From Chitinophaga eiseniae (GTDB taxonomy: Bacteria; Bacteroidota; Bacteroidia; Chitinophagales; Chitinophagaceae), in NCBI RefSeq assembly GCF_012641265.1, contig NZ_JABAHZ010000003.1, positions 434,001-498,000 on the forward strand: DNA of 64,000 nucleotides, in the 5' to 3' direction. Under the pieces are notes generated by a model. That model made no database searches. It was not told where the DNA came from and saw nothing but the letters and a program-made list of their open reading frames with translations. How positions within the stretch are numbered: the stretch's first letter is position 1; each line of letters starts with the position of its first letter. Below, piece by piece: positions 54,642 through 64,000 of the stretch. The translations under genes and the position numbers were made by a program.

Positions 54642-55967
54642 TTAATGTACCATCATGGTCGTTTCTATTTCCTCCAGCGTTTGCCCTTTTGTTTCCGGCA
54701 TCCAGCGCCATACGAACAGCAGCTGCAATACCATCATGAGACAGAAGAAGAGGAAAATATGTCCGCCGCCTATATGGCTGGCGAGATAAGGAAAAGTAAA
54801 GGCAATGAGGGCAGCCATGATCCAGTGGGTGAAGCTCCCCAGGGTTTGTCCCTTTGCCCGTACCTGGTTAGGAAAAATTTCCGAGATAAATACCCAGATC
54901 ACCGCTCCCTGTGAAAAGGCAAAGAAGGCCATATATACCAACAGGTAGGAGATAACAGCCATACCGCCGGTGTGCATATAAAAAGAGATGGCCACCAGTC
55001 CCAGTGTAGCGATTAGTCCCCCGGTACCTATGAGCATCAGCTGCCGGCGCCCTATCCGGTCTATAAAGCGTATAGCCGTGAGGGTGAATACAAAGTTGAC
55101 GATGCCCAGTCCTACGGTAGACAAAAGCGAAGACCCGGTACCCATGCCGGACATTTCAAAAATCCGGGGTGCATAATAAATGATGGCATTGATGCCCGAC
55201 ACCTGGTTAAAGACAGCAAACAATACCGCCAGCATTACCGGGGTGCGGTATTTACCGGAGAAGAGGCGTTCCGCCGGCACACCGGCTACAGATTGCTGTG
55301 ATTGGCGGATGGTAGTGATATCGTCCTGGTAGCCATCGGGACTGATAATTTTAAGCGTGTTAATAGCGGCGGCTTCGTTCTTCCGATGCAGTAGCAGCCA
55401 GCGGGGGCTTTCAGGCACCCAGCGTAGCAGTACCAGGAATAGGGCGGCGGGTATGGCTTGTATTCCTAACATGAGTCGCCATGCGTTTTCGCCTCCATAG
55501 CCGCCAATGAAGTAATTAGACAGGTAAGAGATGAGAATGCCAAATACCACATTGAACTGGAAAAGCGCCACCATGCGTCCGCGGTAGGCTGCGGGCGATA
55601 CCTCCGATATATATACCGGGGCGGTTACAGAAGAAGCGCCTACGCCGAGGCCACCAACGAAGCGGCAAATGAGAAAGAAATACCAGTTGGTAGACATGGC
55701 GGTACCCACCGCCGATACGAGGTAAATCAGTGCTACCAGCAGGAGGGTATTACGGCGTCCCAGCTTATCGGAGGGAAGGCTGCCGCCCAGGGCGCCGAAA
55801 ACAGTGCCGATGAGGGCAATAGAAACGGTAAAGCCATGTTGCACTTCCGTTAGCTGCCAGTACTGTTGAATGTGTTGTTCCGCTCCGGAGATAACGGCTG
55901 TATCGAAGCCGAAAAGAAAACCGCCAAGCGCTACTACAAAAGCCCAGAAAAAAACAATGTTGTTCAT
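54642..55967 (-). CDS. Sugar porter family MFS transporter
   Basis: 441 residues, 12 membrane helices. Sugar-porter signatures: GGFLFGFDTAVISGA at the start, DKLGRRNTLL (loop 2-3), PESPRWLLLHRK at the centre, NQVSGINAIIYYAPRIFE (helix 7) and PETKGQTLEEIE at the end. It imports the monosaccharide, probably fructose, across the inner membrane. First gene of the operon; its promoter region faces the sensor-regulator gene. Confidence 0.95.
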   Translation of the reverse strand: MNNIVFFWAFVVALGGFLFGFDTAVISGAEQHIQQYWQLTEVQHGFTVSIALIGTVFGALGGSLPSDKLGRRNTLLLVALIYLVSAVGTAMSTNWYFFLICRFVGGLGVGASSVTAPVYISEVSPAAYRGRMVALFQFNVVFGILISYLSNYFIGGYGGENAWRLMLGIQAIPAALFLVLLRWVPESPRWLLLHRKNEAAAINTLKIISPDGYQDDITTIRQSQQSVAGVPAERLFSGKYRTPVMLAVLFAVFNQVSGINAIIYYAPRIFEMSGMGTGSSLLSTVGLGIVNFVFTLTAIRFIDRIGRRQLMLIGTGGLIATLGLVAISFYMHTGGMAVISYLLVYMAFFAFSQGAVIWVFISEIFPNQVRAKGQTLGSFTHWIMAALIAFTFPYLASHIGGGHIFLFFCLMMVLQLLFVWRWMPETKGQTLEEIETTMMVH

Positions 55968-56046
55968 CCGTTAGTCGTTTAGTTTTTTGGTAGGATGGAA
56001 CCTCGCAGGCCTGTTTTAGCTTGTCCGGTTTCATAACGTGATGGGT

Positions 56047-56054
56047 CAAACTTA
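56047..56054 (-). promoter_or_regulatory. -7 promoter element of the fructan operon
   Basis: Minus strand TAAGTTTG matches TAnnTTTG, 80 nt before the MFS ATG, in the 279-nt divergent gap next to the hybrid sensor gene. The centre of the gap (56125-56170) is a dense run of AATTAATT-type AT palindromes and could bind the AraC domain of that regulator. Confidence 0.45.
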
Positions 56055-56246
56055 CAACCTGGAGCGGGGCTGCTGTTGTGCTATTGCATCCATTTCTTTC
56101 AAAATAGTAACAAGGCTCAAAATGCAATTAATTAATTTAATTTTAATTAATTACACATTAATTAAAATATATTACGAATAGATGTCTTTCAATTTTGTAT
56201 CATTGTTTTTAGAAAAAGGAACATACTGCATCAACTAAAATCAGCC

Positions 56247-59027
56247 ATGTTGTCTGTCATAGGGAAGAGATATTTCATTTTATTATTGTTTGGGGTGTTG
56301 ATATATGCCAGTGGGTGTCGTCAGGAGACGATACCGCAGCATCGTATCGGGTTTTCCCAATGTACGGGTAATGACGACTGGCGGAGGAACATGCTCACAG
56401 AAATGAAAAGGGAGCTTTTCTACCATCCGGAGATGCAGTTATTATATAAAGATGCAGCAAGCGACAGCCGGCGGCAGGTAGCCCAGATCAGGGAACTGCT
56501 GGCGCAGCAGATAGACATACTGGTGGTATCGCCCAATGAAGCAGCGCCGCTGGCGCCGGTTATTGCCGAAGTGTATAGCAAAGGTATCCCGGTAATCATA
56601 TTAGATCGTAAGGCGGCTACCGACTCTTTCACCGCTTATATTGGCGGCGATAATTATAACATCGGGAAATTGGCGGCCGCCTATATTGCATCTACGCTCA
56701 AAGGCAAAGGACGTATTGTTGAGGTAACAGGGCTCAGGGGATCCTCTCCTACCGTAGAACGGCACCAGGGCTTCCGCGATGCCCTGGCACATTATCCCGG
56801 CCTGCAGGTGATTGCCACCCTGGAAGGCGGCTGGGTAGCCGACAAAACACAGGCTGCCGCAGCCGGCAATGATTCCGCTGTAGAAAAAGCAGATATCATC
56901 TTTGCCCAGAACGATGTGATGGCGTATAGTATGTACCGTTATTGTCATGATAAGGGCATTACCCATACCCGGTTTATCGGGGTAGATGCCTCGCCTTACC
57001 CTGACGCAGGCATCGACCTGGTATCGAGGGGGGTGTTGAGCGCCTCCCTCCTGTATCCGAGCGGTGGCAAGGAAGCCATCAGCATGGCCGCCGATATCCT
57101 GGCCGGTAAAAAGGTGCCCCGCAATACCCTGCTGCAAACCGTGTTGATAGACAGCAGCAACGTAAAGCTGATGCGGCTGCAGATAGATAAGATACAAGCC
57201 CAGCACCAGGAAATTGAAAAACAGCAGTCGCTGTTACAGGAACAACGCTCGCTGTACCAGGACCAGCAACACTTACTCCGCATCGTGGTAACAACGCTGT
57301 GCATTGCCTTCCTGCTGGGGATTGTGCTGTTTTTTATTTTACGGACCAACCGGCGTATTAACCGGCAGCTGAAACAACAGCGGGATGAAATACTACAGCA
57401 ACGGGATCAGCTGGTGGAAATGACTGCCAAAGCGCAGGAAGCCACAGAGGCCAAGTTCAGCTTTTTCACCAACCTTTCGCACGAATTCCGTACGCCACTT
57501 ACCCTCATACAGGCGCCACTGGAAAGCCTGATGGACAGCCGGCAGTTATCGGCCGCACAGAAGCAACAGCTGGAGCTGATGCGCCGGAATGTAACCCACC
57601 TGATGCGCATGGTGAACCAGCTATTGGAATTCCGCCGGATAGAGAGTGGTAAGCTACCACTGATAGTATCGGAAAATGACCTGCCCTCGTTTATGACAGA
57701 TATTATGGAAGCCTATAAGGGCATTGCCATGAAGAAGCATATCGACTTCCGGCTCATTAGCCGGCAGCCGGGCATTAAAGCCTGGTTCGACCAGCACCTG
57801 TTTGACCGGGTGTTATATAACCTGCTTTCCAATGCCTTTAAGTTCACCACCGACTATGGGAAAATACATATATACCTGGAAAAGCCGGAGCATCATAGCG
57901 ACGTATTGATACGCATAGAAGATGATGGAACAGGCATGGACGAGCATACGCTGGCACATGCCTTTGAACTGTTTTATCAAAGCCGCAACAACGAACATAA
58001 AGGCACAGGCATAGGCCTGGCGCTGACCCGTGAAATCATTGCCCTGCACCACGGCTCCATCGAAGTAAAGAGCAGCAAAGGAACCGGTACCACCTTCAGT
58101 ATTACGCTGCCCGGCACTGCTGCGCCATTTGCACCGGAAGAAATTCAGGCGGAAGCGCCCAGCACCAATGTGATCCACGATGCGCTGCATAGTTATATTG
58201 AAGATACGGAGCATCCATTGCCACTGACGACGGGCGAGAACGGGGGAAGAGAAAATGAATGGTCGTTGCTGATCATAGAAGACCATCCCGACCTGAATAA
58301 TTTCCTGGCCGATTACCTGCGGGAACAATACGAAGTTTTTCATGCTGCCAGCGGTGAAGAAGGACTGCAAGCCGCATTCCGGCATATTCCCGACCTGATT
58401 CTGTGCGATATTATGATGCCGGGCATGGATGGCATACAGGTATTGCAAACCCTCAAAAAAGATATCCGGACCTCTCATATACCGGTTATTTTATTGAGCG
58501 CCAACAATAGCGAAGAACAACGGATCAAAGGGATGCAACATAACGCCGACGCCTATATCAGTAAACCCTTTAACCTGCAATATCTCTCCCAAAGTATCAG
58601 CAGTATACTCAACAACCGGGCATTGCTGAAAGACCATTATATTGCCGCGCCAGACACGCGTGTACACAGCCCGCAGTCCAATAAAACTGACCGGAAATTT
58701 GTCAATGATTTTACAGCAATTGTAGAAGACAACCTGGGCAACGACCAGTTTACCGTAGAAGACATTGCCCAACAGCTGAACATTTCCAAGATGCAGCTAT
58801 ACCGAAAGGTAAAGCAATTGCTGAATGCTAACGTAAACGACTATATCCTGGAAGCCAGGATACGGAAAGGCCGTTACCTGCTGGTGAACTCTAAGTTTTC
58901 TATTGCTGAAATTGCCTATGCCTGCGGTTTTTCTTCTCCCGCCTATTTCTCTACCGTGTTTAAATCCAGGGCAGGACAAACTCCCAAAGCATTCAGGGAC
59001 CAGGGAAGTAAAAAGGCCGGAGAGTAA
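56247..59027 (+). CDS. Hybrid two-component system regulator with periplasmic sugar-binding domain
   Basis: 926 residues. Signal/lipoprotein-like start (LIYASGCRQE), periplasmic type I sugar-binding domain (about 28-315: RIGFSQCTGNDDWRRNMLTE, GIPVIILDRKA, GSSPTVERHQGFRDAL), membrane helix near 345-368, coiled linker, HisKA with FFTNLSHEFRTPLTLIQAPL near 408, HATPase with DDGTGMD, receiver domain (about 670-790, Asp in LILCDIMMPGMDG) and AraC DNA-binding domain (about 820-920). The same architecture, with a periplasmic fructose-binding domain, is known from BT1754 of B. thetaiotaomicron. Divergent from and probably activating the fructan operon. Confidence 0.95.
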   Translation: MLSVIGKRYFILLLFGVLIYASGCRQETIPQHRIGFSQCTGNDDWRRNMLTEMKRELFYHPEMQLLYKDAASDSRRQVAQIRELLAQQIDILVVSPNEAAPLAPVIAEVYSKGIPVIILDRKAATDSFTAYIGGDNYNIGKLAAAYIASTLKGKGRIVEVTGLRGSSPTVERHQGFRDALAHYPGLQVIATLEGGWVADKTQAAAAGNDSAVEKADIIFAQNDVMAYSMYRYCHDKGITHTRFIGVDASPYPDAGIDLVSRGVLSASLLYPSGGKEAISMAADILAGKKVPRNTLLQTVLIDSSNVKLMRLQIDKIQAQHQEIEKQQSLLQEQRSLYQDQQHLLRIVVTTLCIAFLLGIVLFFILRTNRRINRQLKQQRDEILQQRDQLVEMTAKAQEATEAKFSFFTNLSHEFRTPLTLIQAPLESLMDSRQLSAAQKQQLELMRRNVTHLMRMVNQLLEFRRIESGKLPLIVSENDLPSFMTDIMEAYKGIAMKKHIDFRLISRQPGIKAWFDQHLFDRVLYNLLSNAFKFTTDYGKIHIYLEKPEHHSDVLIRIEDDGTGMDEHTLAHAFELFYQSRNNEHKGTGIGLALTREIIALHHGSIEVKSSKGTGTTFSITLPGTAAPFAPEEIQAEAPSTNVIHDALHSYIEDTEHPLPLTTGENGGRENEWSLLIIEDHPDLNNFLADYLREQYEVFHAASGEEGLQAAFRHIPDLILCDIMMPGMDGIQVLQTLKKDIRTSHIPVILLSANNSEEQRIKGMQHNADAYISKPFNLQYLSQSISSILNNRALLKDHYIAAPDTRVHSPQSNKTDRKFVNDFTAIVEDNLGNDQFTVEDIAQQLNISKMQLYRKVKQLLNANVNDYILEARIRKGRYLLVNSKFSIAEIAYACGFSSPAYFSTVFKSRAGQTPKAFRDQGSKKAGE

Positions 59028-59152
59028 CTGAGCATATTCCAGCCGATGGGGCTTCTCTTTTGAAAATATTTTTCCGTTTCCACTACGTAGTCCTTCTTTC
59101 ACAAACGTATACTTAAATGGGCATTCTCTTTAGCTGATGTCTTCTCACTAAG

Positions 59153-59187
59153 CAAGCAGCTACTTCAGGTTTTGAAGCAGCTGCTTG
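59153..59187 (+). terminator. Intrinsic terminator of the hybrid regulator gene
   Basis: Stem CAAGCAGCT/AGCTGCTTG with an inner CTTCA/TGAAG stem, followed by TTTTTA. Confidence 0.82.
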
Positions 59188-59215
59188 TTTTTATTGATAC
59201 AGTAAGTAGTTGTGA

Positions 59216-60409
59216 TTATACTTTATACAGTTGGGGGGAATCGAAATGTTCCATTACCAGGGCGGCAGCGCCGAGTCGTTCTGCTGCATATCCGAGTGGC
59301 GATACCATTAGTTCTATACTTTCCGCTATTTTAGGTATGCAATTTTCATTCAGTGCATGCTGAACGGGGGCCAGCCATAGTTTTCCGGCCAGGGTTCCTC
59401 TTCCGCTCAATATGATCCGGTTCGGATTCAATACGTGTATCAGTATAGCGATCCCTCTTCCGATATGGTAGCCTGCCTGCGACAATAATTCCACGGCATA
59501 TTTATCTCCTTTGTTGGCGGCGGCCATTATTTTCCGGAAGGCTTCATCGCGGTTGTCCATCGACAATCCTTTCATCACTGTAGGTCTGCCTTCCTGTATG
59601 CCTGCCACTGCTTTTTCTGCGATTACAGAAAGGGAGGTTTCTGTTTCCAGGCATCCCATTTTACCGCAACTACAAATTTTGTTATTGGTGAATAGGGGGA
59701 TGTGGCTGAATTCACCGGCAAATCCGTTTTCACCGCGGAAAAGGCGGCCATCGAGCACCATGCCGAGGCCGATTCCCCAGCCGATGTTGATGACCAGCGC
59801 GTTTTGTTTGCCGCGCGCAGCACCAAGTTTCCATTCGGCCAATGCCACCAGGCTGGAGTCGTTGTCGATAATCACCGGTAAGCCGGTCTGTGCCTGGAGG
59901 TATTTGTTGATGCTGGAAAAATCGGTATTAAAAAATGAATAGTTAATGCCTTTCTTCACATCTACAAATCCAGGCATTCCTATACCAATACCTGCAAATT
60001 GTTCTTTAGGGATTGCTGAGCGGTCGATGAATGCTTTCAGCTCCTCGCCCAGGATATTGATAGCCTTCGGATGTGCTGACAGATCGAGTTGTACCAGGTG
60101 TTCTTCTCCGATCATGTTATTGTGCATATCCATGATGCTGATGCTGGTAACAAACTGGTCCATCGCTACCGCGAGGATATACATGAAATCCGGTTTTATG
60201 GAATACATCTGCGGGCGGCGGCCGCCTGTAGACATGGCATAGCCGGATTCGAGCACTAGCCCGCTTTCCACCAGTTCATACAATGCCCTGGTAGTATGCG
60301 GCAGGCTTTTACCGGTGAGTACGCTCAAATCGGCACAAGAGAGCTCTCTCTTGAAATACAGCTGCTTTAATAACGTCTTTTTGTAAACTTCCTGGCGATC
60401 AGGCACCAT
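59216..60409 (-). CDS. ROK-family transcriptional regulator
   Basis: 397 residues. N-terminal winged helix (about 10-70: LKQLYFKRELSCADLSVLTG), then a ROK/sugar-kinase-like domain with VINIGWGIGLGMVLDGRLFR, GENGFAGEFSHIPLF and the zinc motif CSCGKMGCLETETS. NagC/Mlc-type members bind a sugar or sugar phosphate and repress uptake genes. Position beside the fructan locus suggests a link, but it lies beyond the terminator of the hybrid regulator gene and could act elsewhere. Confidence 0.92.
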   Translation of the reverse strand: MVPDRQEVYKKTLLKQLYFKRELSCADLSVLTGKSLPHTTRALYELVESGLVLESGYAMSTGGRRPQMYSIKPDFMYILAVAMDQFVTSISIMDMHNNMIGEEHLVQLDLSAHPKAINILGEELKAFIDRSAIPKEQFAGIGIGMPGFVDVKKGINYSFFNTDFSSINKYLQAQTGLPVIIDNDSSLVALAEWKLGAARGKQNALVINIGWGIGLGMVLDGRLFRGENGFAGEFSHIPLFTNNKICSCGKMGCLETETSLSVIAEKAVAGIQEGRPTVMKGLSMDNRDEAFRKIMAAANKGDKYAVELLSQAGYHIGRGIAILIHVLNPNRIILSGRGTLAGKLWLAPVQHALNENCIPKIAESIELMVSPLGYAAERLGAAALVMEHFDSPQLYKV

Positions 60410-60648
60410 CTGGATTTTAGTGTTTGCTTTGGCTTAAATCTACATCAAATAATAACAAGTGAAACAGCAATATCAAATGACTGTACATACAAGATAACTA
60501 AACTTCCTTAAATTCTACGATACTTCTATGAAAATTTTAATTAGTCTGATATAATTATCATATAAATGGGTAGATATTTAAAACAACTGTTAATTTTGCA
60601 TTATAAAAGAGAAGAAGCTAAAGGTATGGTAATTGTGGTCTGCCAGGT

Positions 60649-60846
60649 ATGCCTTCTACCGTTGTAGCCCATATGGATTATCATGCAGCAGCGCATATCC
60701 TGCGGATAGTATTTGTATCCGGGATGATATATGATTATAAAGAAGTACCGGAAGCCGTGTACCAGGCCATGAAATCCGCCACCTCCAAAGGTACCTTTCT
60801 CAATAAATATATAAAAGGGCATTATGCGTTTACCAAAGTCAAATAA
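60649..60846 (+). CDS. KTSC-domain mini-protein
   Basis: 65 residues. The sequence ILRIVFVSGMIYDYKEVPEA followed by AMKSATSKGTFLNKYIKGHY matches the KTSC domain (F..G..Y.Y..VP..V......S.G..FN..I...Y). The domain also occurs at the end of some lysyl-tRNA synthetases; its role when free is unknown. It ends 18 nt from the convergent regulator gene. Confidence 0.75.
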   Translation: MPSTVVAHMDYHAAAHILRIVFVSGMIYDYKEVPEAVYQAMKSATSKGTFLNKYIKGHYAFTKVK

Positions 60847-60864
60847 CGGAGGAGATGTTCATGA

Positions 60865-63768
60865 TCAATCAGCTTTTGCTTCTCCAAATTCATTCAGGAA
60901 ATCCGATATCGATAATGCAGTGTGTAAGTTGAGTTTCTTTCTTAAGCGGTACCGCTTAATTTCCACGCCACGTACTGAAATAGCCATCAGCTGGGCAATT
61001 TCCTTACTGGATAGCTTCAGTTGCAGGTAAGCGCATACTTTAAGGTCGGTAGGAGTCAGCGCCGGGAATGCGGCTTTTAGCTTCTTCAGGAAGTTGTTGT
61101 TGATAGCGTCGAAATGAGCGGCAAACTGTTCCCAGTTATCATTATTCTTCTCCACATCATTTAATAATCCCAGTGCATTTTTTATCTCGGGGTTATTGCC
61201 ATTTTTCTTATAAACCGCTGCCAGGATATCTTTTACTTTTACCAGTGCATCGCCTCTTTCTACCAGGTGCATGGAAGCATCTGCCAGGGCATTGTTTTTA
61301 AAGTGTATTTCGCTGGCCAATTTCTCGTTTTGTAGTTTAATGATTTCTTTTTCATTCTTTTCCAGCTCCAGCTGGTGAATATATTTCAGGCGTTGCTGTT
61401 CTTCGTCGAACCGTTGTTGTTGCCTGCGCAGGCTTCTTTCCTGCCAGCGGTTCAGCAGGTAAAGTACTCCCAGGAACAACGCTATGTATAACAGGTAGGC
61501 CCAGGTTGTTTTGTACCAGGCGGGCCTTACTACAAAGCTATAGCTCACCATTGCCGATTCATGGCCGAGATTATCATGTGCTTTTACTTTGAAAATATAT
61601 TTCCCATCCGGCAAATTGGTATAGTCCTTTTCTGATTTCGCCGACCAGGCCGACCACTGGTGATCATATCCTTCCAGCTGGTAACTGTATTCAATGTTGT
61701 TTTGCAGTCCGTAGGCGGGGGAACTATATTCAAAGTGAAAGGAGTTATAATTTTTTGGCAGGGAAAAAATTTCCTGCTCATCCTGGTAATAGCCCGTTGC
61801 ATTGCGTTGGTGGAAGTAGCCGCCAAAAAGAATACTGTCAGATTTTCCGATGGCCTTCACCTGGCCCAGTAATACTTTTATTACTTGCTTATTGGTGGTA
61901 TATTTTTCATAGTTCAGGTGGATCATTCCTTTTTCAGAACTGATGAAAATATTCTCTTTATTAAAGGGATAAATACTTTCGAAGCCCAGCAAAATTTTGC
62001 CTGTCAGTTCTGGTATCCAGGTAATGGTAAAGGGCTTACTCCCAGAGGGCTGGTGAAAGTTGACCACCCCGATGGTTTTACCGCTGCAAAACCAGATATT
62101 GCCTTCCGCATCTTCATTCAGGTAGCGTATTTCCATATCGCCAAATATGGGCGAGAGGAAAGCAGAGGGGATAAACCGGCCGGTAGCGGCATCAAACTCA
62201 TATACCCCCTTGCTGGTAGCAAATACTACCCGGTTTTTGATTTTGAATACATAATTGCCGAGGGCAGAAGGCAGGCCGGCGCTATCCGTGAGGAGCCGGG
62301 AGCTGATGGCCTTACCATCTGGCGACAGCTGCAATTTATACACGCCGCGGTAGGGGTGTGAGGCCCAGATAGTGTTGTTATTATCGATTTCCAGGAAACG
62401 CAGCGATTCTGAATTACCTTCCAGTTGTCCCGCGTCGGTGAACTTGTTTTGGTTAGCTGTCAACATCCGGAGGCCGGTATAAGTGCCTACCAGGACATTA
62501 TGGGCAGGAAACACCGATGAAACAGGTTTAAACAACCAGGCTCCGGTGCTATCGGACAAGGTAACGCTGCTATGGTCCTGAAGCAGGGCAGCGCCGCCAT
62601 GTTGTCCCATCAGGATATGGTTATTCACTTCATCGAGGCGCCATACTTCTGATTTGCTGTTTTTAACATGGATAAAATCTCCTTTGGAAAAACTGAGATC
62701 GCCGGAAGTAGTTGCCAGCGGCACATACCAGGCTCCATCGGTAGTACCGATATACAGTTCATTATTAAATATACGGGTACTGTGTCCGGATACCTCATTG
62801 CTTTTATTGGGGGCAATGAATTTAATTGCTGCATTATAGGCGATAAAGCTGATGCCGTTATTAAGTCCTACCCACAGGTTTTGATTTTTATCGAGAAAAA
62901 CGCTGATGACATCATTATTCTGTAATCCTTCTGCACGGGAAATCTTTTGTATGATCTGTCCATTGAGGTCAAAAATTATACAGCCGTCGGCCAGGGTGCC
63001 AGCTACCAACCCCATAGCATTAATCCGGGCGGTAGTATTAATATTGCTACCAGCAATAAATGGTTGATGCTTCACGATAACATCGCGATATAAAAAAAAT
63101 AGGCCATTCCTCTGGGTGCTGATCAACAGGCTGTCGTTCCCTATATCCACCATCCCTGATATCAGCAGGTTATTCATTTTAGGGCTGGTATTTACAGGTA
63201 ACCATTCCTGTTGCTTAAACAGCATGAGTCCATTATGCTTATCCTGCGCGTATAACTTATCGCCCACCCGTTTGAGGTACATCCATTCATTGGGATATAC
63301 CCGGATGGTATTGTTACGGTATTCAAAGATGCGGTCCGATGCCTGGAAAAAGACGGACTCTTTATAGATTTCAATCTTCCAGATATCGGCAAACTTACTA
63401 TGGGCTGCCGGCACCAGGTTTCTAAGGGAAGTATAAACAAGATTGCCATTGGCGCCGGGGGCAAAATAGCCGATTTCCCCCTGTCCCCCGGCATAAATGC
63501 GGTCGGTACTATCTATGGCCAGGGCACGTACAATCGTTTTGTTGGGCAGTGGATAGGCTTTCCAGTGGCTGCCATCATAGGTGAGCATCCCCTCGTTGTT
63601 GGCGAAGTACATCATACCCCTGTTATCCTGTTTGATATCCCAGGTTTGGGTACCTGCGTGGTAATCGCTTTTGCTGTAGTTGATCATCTGGGGCAATCCA
63701 ATCGTGTTTTGCCCGGCTACTGGCAAACAAGCGACGACCCATAAAAAAAACAACCACAAAGGCTTCAT
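60865..63768 (-). CDS. Membrane-bound propeller / Y_Y_Y / LuxR-type transcriptional regulator
   Basis: 967 residues from the ATG of MKPLWLFFLW (the frame is open 20 codons further upstream, but the signal peptide begins here). Signal peptide ending VAGQ, two-component-regulator propeller repeats (about 25-640), Y_Y_Y domain (about 660-720: YSYQLEGYDHQWSAWS), a membrane helix near 745, a coiled coil and a C-terminal LuxR-type helix-turn-helix (LTPTDLKVCAYLQLKLSSKE, then RGVEIKRYRLRKKL). There is no histidine kinase or receiver domain, so it would sense outside and bind DNA as one membrane-tethered chain. The target may lie beyond the right edge. Confidence 0.9.
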   Translation of the reverse strand: MKPLWLFFLWVVACLPVAGQNTIGLPQMINYSKSDYHAGTQTWDIKQDNRGMMYFANNEGMLTYDGSHWKAYPLPNKTIVRALAIDSTDRIYAGGQGEIGYFAPGANGNLVYTSLRNLVPAAHSKFADIWKIEIYKESVFFQASDRIFEYRNNTIRVYPNEWMYLKRVGDKLYAQDKHNGLMLFKQQEWLPVNTSPKMNNLLISGMVDIGNDSLLISTQRNGLFFLYRDVIVKHQPFIAGSNINTTARINAMGLVAGTLADGCIIFDLNGQIIQKISRAEGLQNNDVISVFLDKNQNLWVGLNNGISFIAYNAAIKFIAPNKSNEVSGHSTRIFNNELYIGTTDGAWYVPLATTSGDLSFSKGDFIHVKNSKSEVWRLDEVNNHILMGQHGGAALLQDHSSVTLSDSTGAWLFKPVSSVFPAHNVLVGTYTGLRMLTANQNKFTDAGQLEGNSESLRFLEIDNNNTIWASHPYRGVYKLQLSPDGKAISSRLLTDSAGLPSALGNYVFKIKNRVVFATSKGVYEFDAATGRFIPSAFLSPIFGDMEIRYLNEDAEGNIWFCSGKTIGVVNFHQPSGSKPFTITWIPELTGKILLGFESIYPFNKENIFISSEKGMIHLNYEKYTTNKQVIKVLLGQVKAIGKSDSILFGGYFHQRNATGYYQDEQEIFSLPKNYNSFHFEYSSPAYGLQNNIEYSYQLEGYDHQWSAWSAKSEKDYTNLPDGKYIFKVKAHDNLGHESAMVSYSFVVRPAWYKTTWAYLLYIALFLGVLYLLNRWQERSLRRQQQRFDEEQQRLKYIHQLELEKNEKEIIKLQNEKLASEIHFKNNALADASMHLVERGDALVKVKDILAAVYKKNGNNPEIKNALGLLNDVEKNNDNWEQFAAHFDAINNNFLKKLKAAFPALTPTDLKVCAYLQLKLSSKEIAQLMAISVRGVEIKRYRLRKKLNLHTALSISDFLNEFGEAKAD

Positions 63769-64000
63769 AAAACAGGCATTAGGTGTGGTGATGTAGTAAT
63801 GATGTAGTTTAAATTTATTAATAATCAATCATGTATGCAAATATGATGAAGTATAGATGTAGTCAGAAAGTTGGCTGTACCTTGCTGACTGCGTAATTTT
63901 AGCATCATCCGGCTTTCACCATTGCTTTCATAGAAACAGATGATGTGGGTTCATATACCGTGAGCCTCCGGCATTTGCCTGACCAGGAGATCCTGCCTGT

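Noticed and set aside
63919..64000. Plus-strand open frame running off the right edge that reads like coding sequence (PAFTIAFIETDDVGSYTVSL).
   Set aside because: There is no ATG in that frame, stops lie just upstream, and only about 27 codons are visible. It may be the start of a gene from an unusual codon, but cannot be supported.

Overview
The window looks like chromosomal DNA of a Bacteroidota bacterium, most probably a Chitinophagaceae member close to Chitinophaga. Signs visible in the sequence are: a PorW/SprE-like type IX secretion protein and a T9SS C-terminal sorting domain; a SusC/SusD pair; a hybrid two-component system regulator; a LytS/LytTR pair; a long-form IspH; and promoters of the Bacteroidota type (-33 TTG, -7 TAnnTTTG) instead of -35/-10 boxes. 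Identification of the genus is inference.

Layout. 1-4.6 kb: partial PorW/SprE (-), then a short run on + of an M23-type membrane anchor without its peptidase, a bactofilin, AtpZ and AtpI-like proteins and a SprT-like protein, meeting an M28 peptidase (-). 4.6-20.8 kb: housekeeping genes yidC, pyrG, a thioesterase, an HD hydrolase, DUF488, a siroheme operon (sulfite/nitrite reductase, cobA, precorrin-2 dehydrogenase) behind a structured leader with an intrinsic terminator, a HAD phosphatase, a cyclase-family protein, rpsA, a rhomboid protease and ispH. 21-24.4 kb: LytTR regulator and TPR sensor kinase, preceded by an unexplained structured RNA element with its own terminator. 24.5-37.4 kb: cmk, an operon of three secreted surface proteins (two fibre-like, one with a T9SS sorting domain), clpC, a STAS protein with rnz, dapA, accA and tRNA-Asp.

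37.3-42.2 kb is the accessory part. Downstream of tRNA-Asp sit small AT-rich islets (a short basic protein with a DUF6934-like protein; a lipoprotein with a DUF1016 PDDEXK nuclease; a DUF4236-SH3 protein). They are separated by degenerate direct copies of the tRNA 3' end plus its trailer terminator and by a repeated element of about 150 bp. No integrase is visible. This is the most unusual feature of the window.

42.5-47.2 kb: a DoxX/ArsR/SRPBCC/SRPBCC cluster with palindromic operator candidates at its promoter, an AlkB-type dioxygenase, and a compact opposite-strand cluster (DoxX-like, DUF2071, membrane methyltransferase, small membrane protein). 47.3-59 kb: a compact fructan-type polysaccharide utilisation locus with MFS transporter, PfkB fructokinase, SusC, SusD and GH32 on -, and a divergent hybrid sensor/regulator with a periplasmic sugar-binding domain on +. 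59-64 kb: a ROK regulator, a KTSC mini-protein and a large membrane-bound propeller/Y_Y_Y/LuxR-type regulator. No CRISPR array, transposase, rRNA or prophage was seen.
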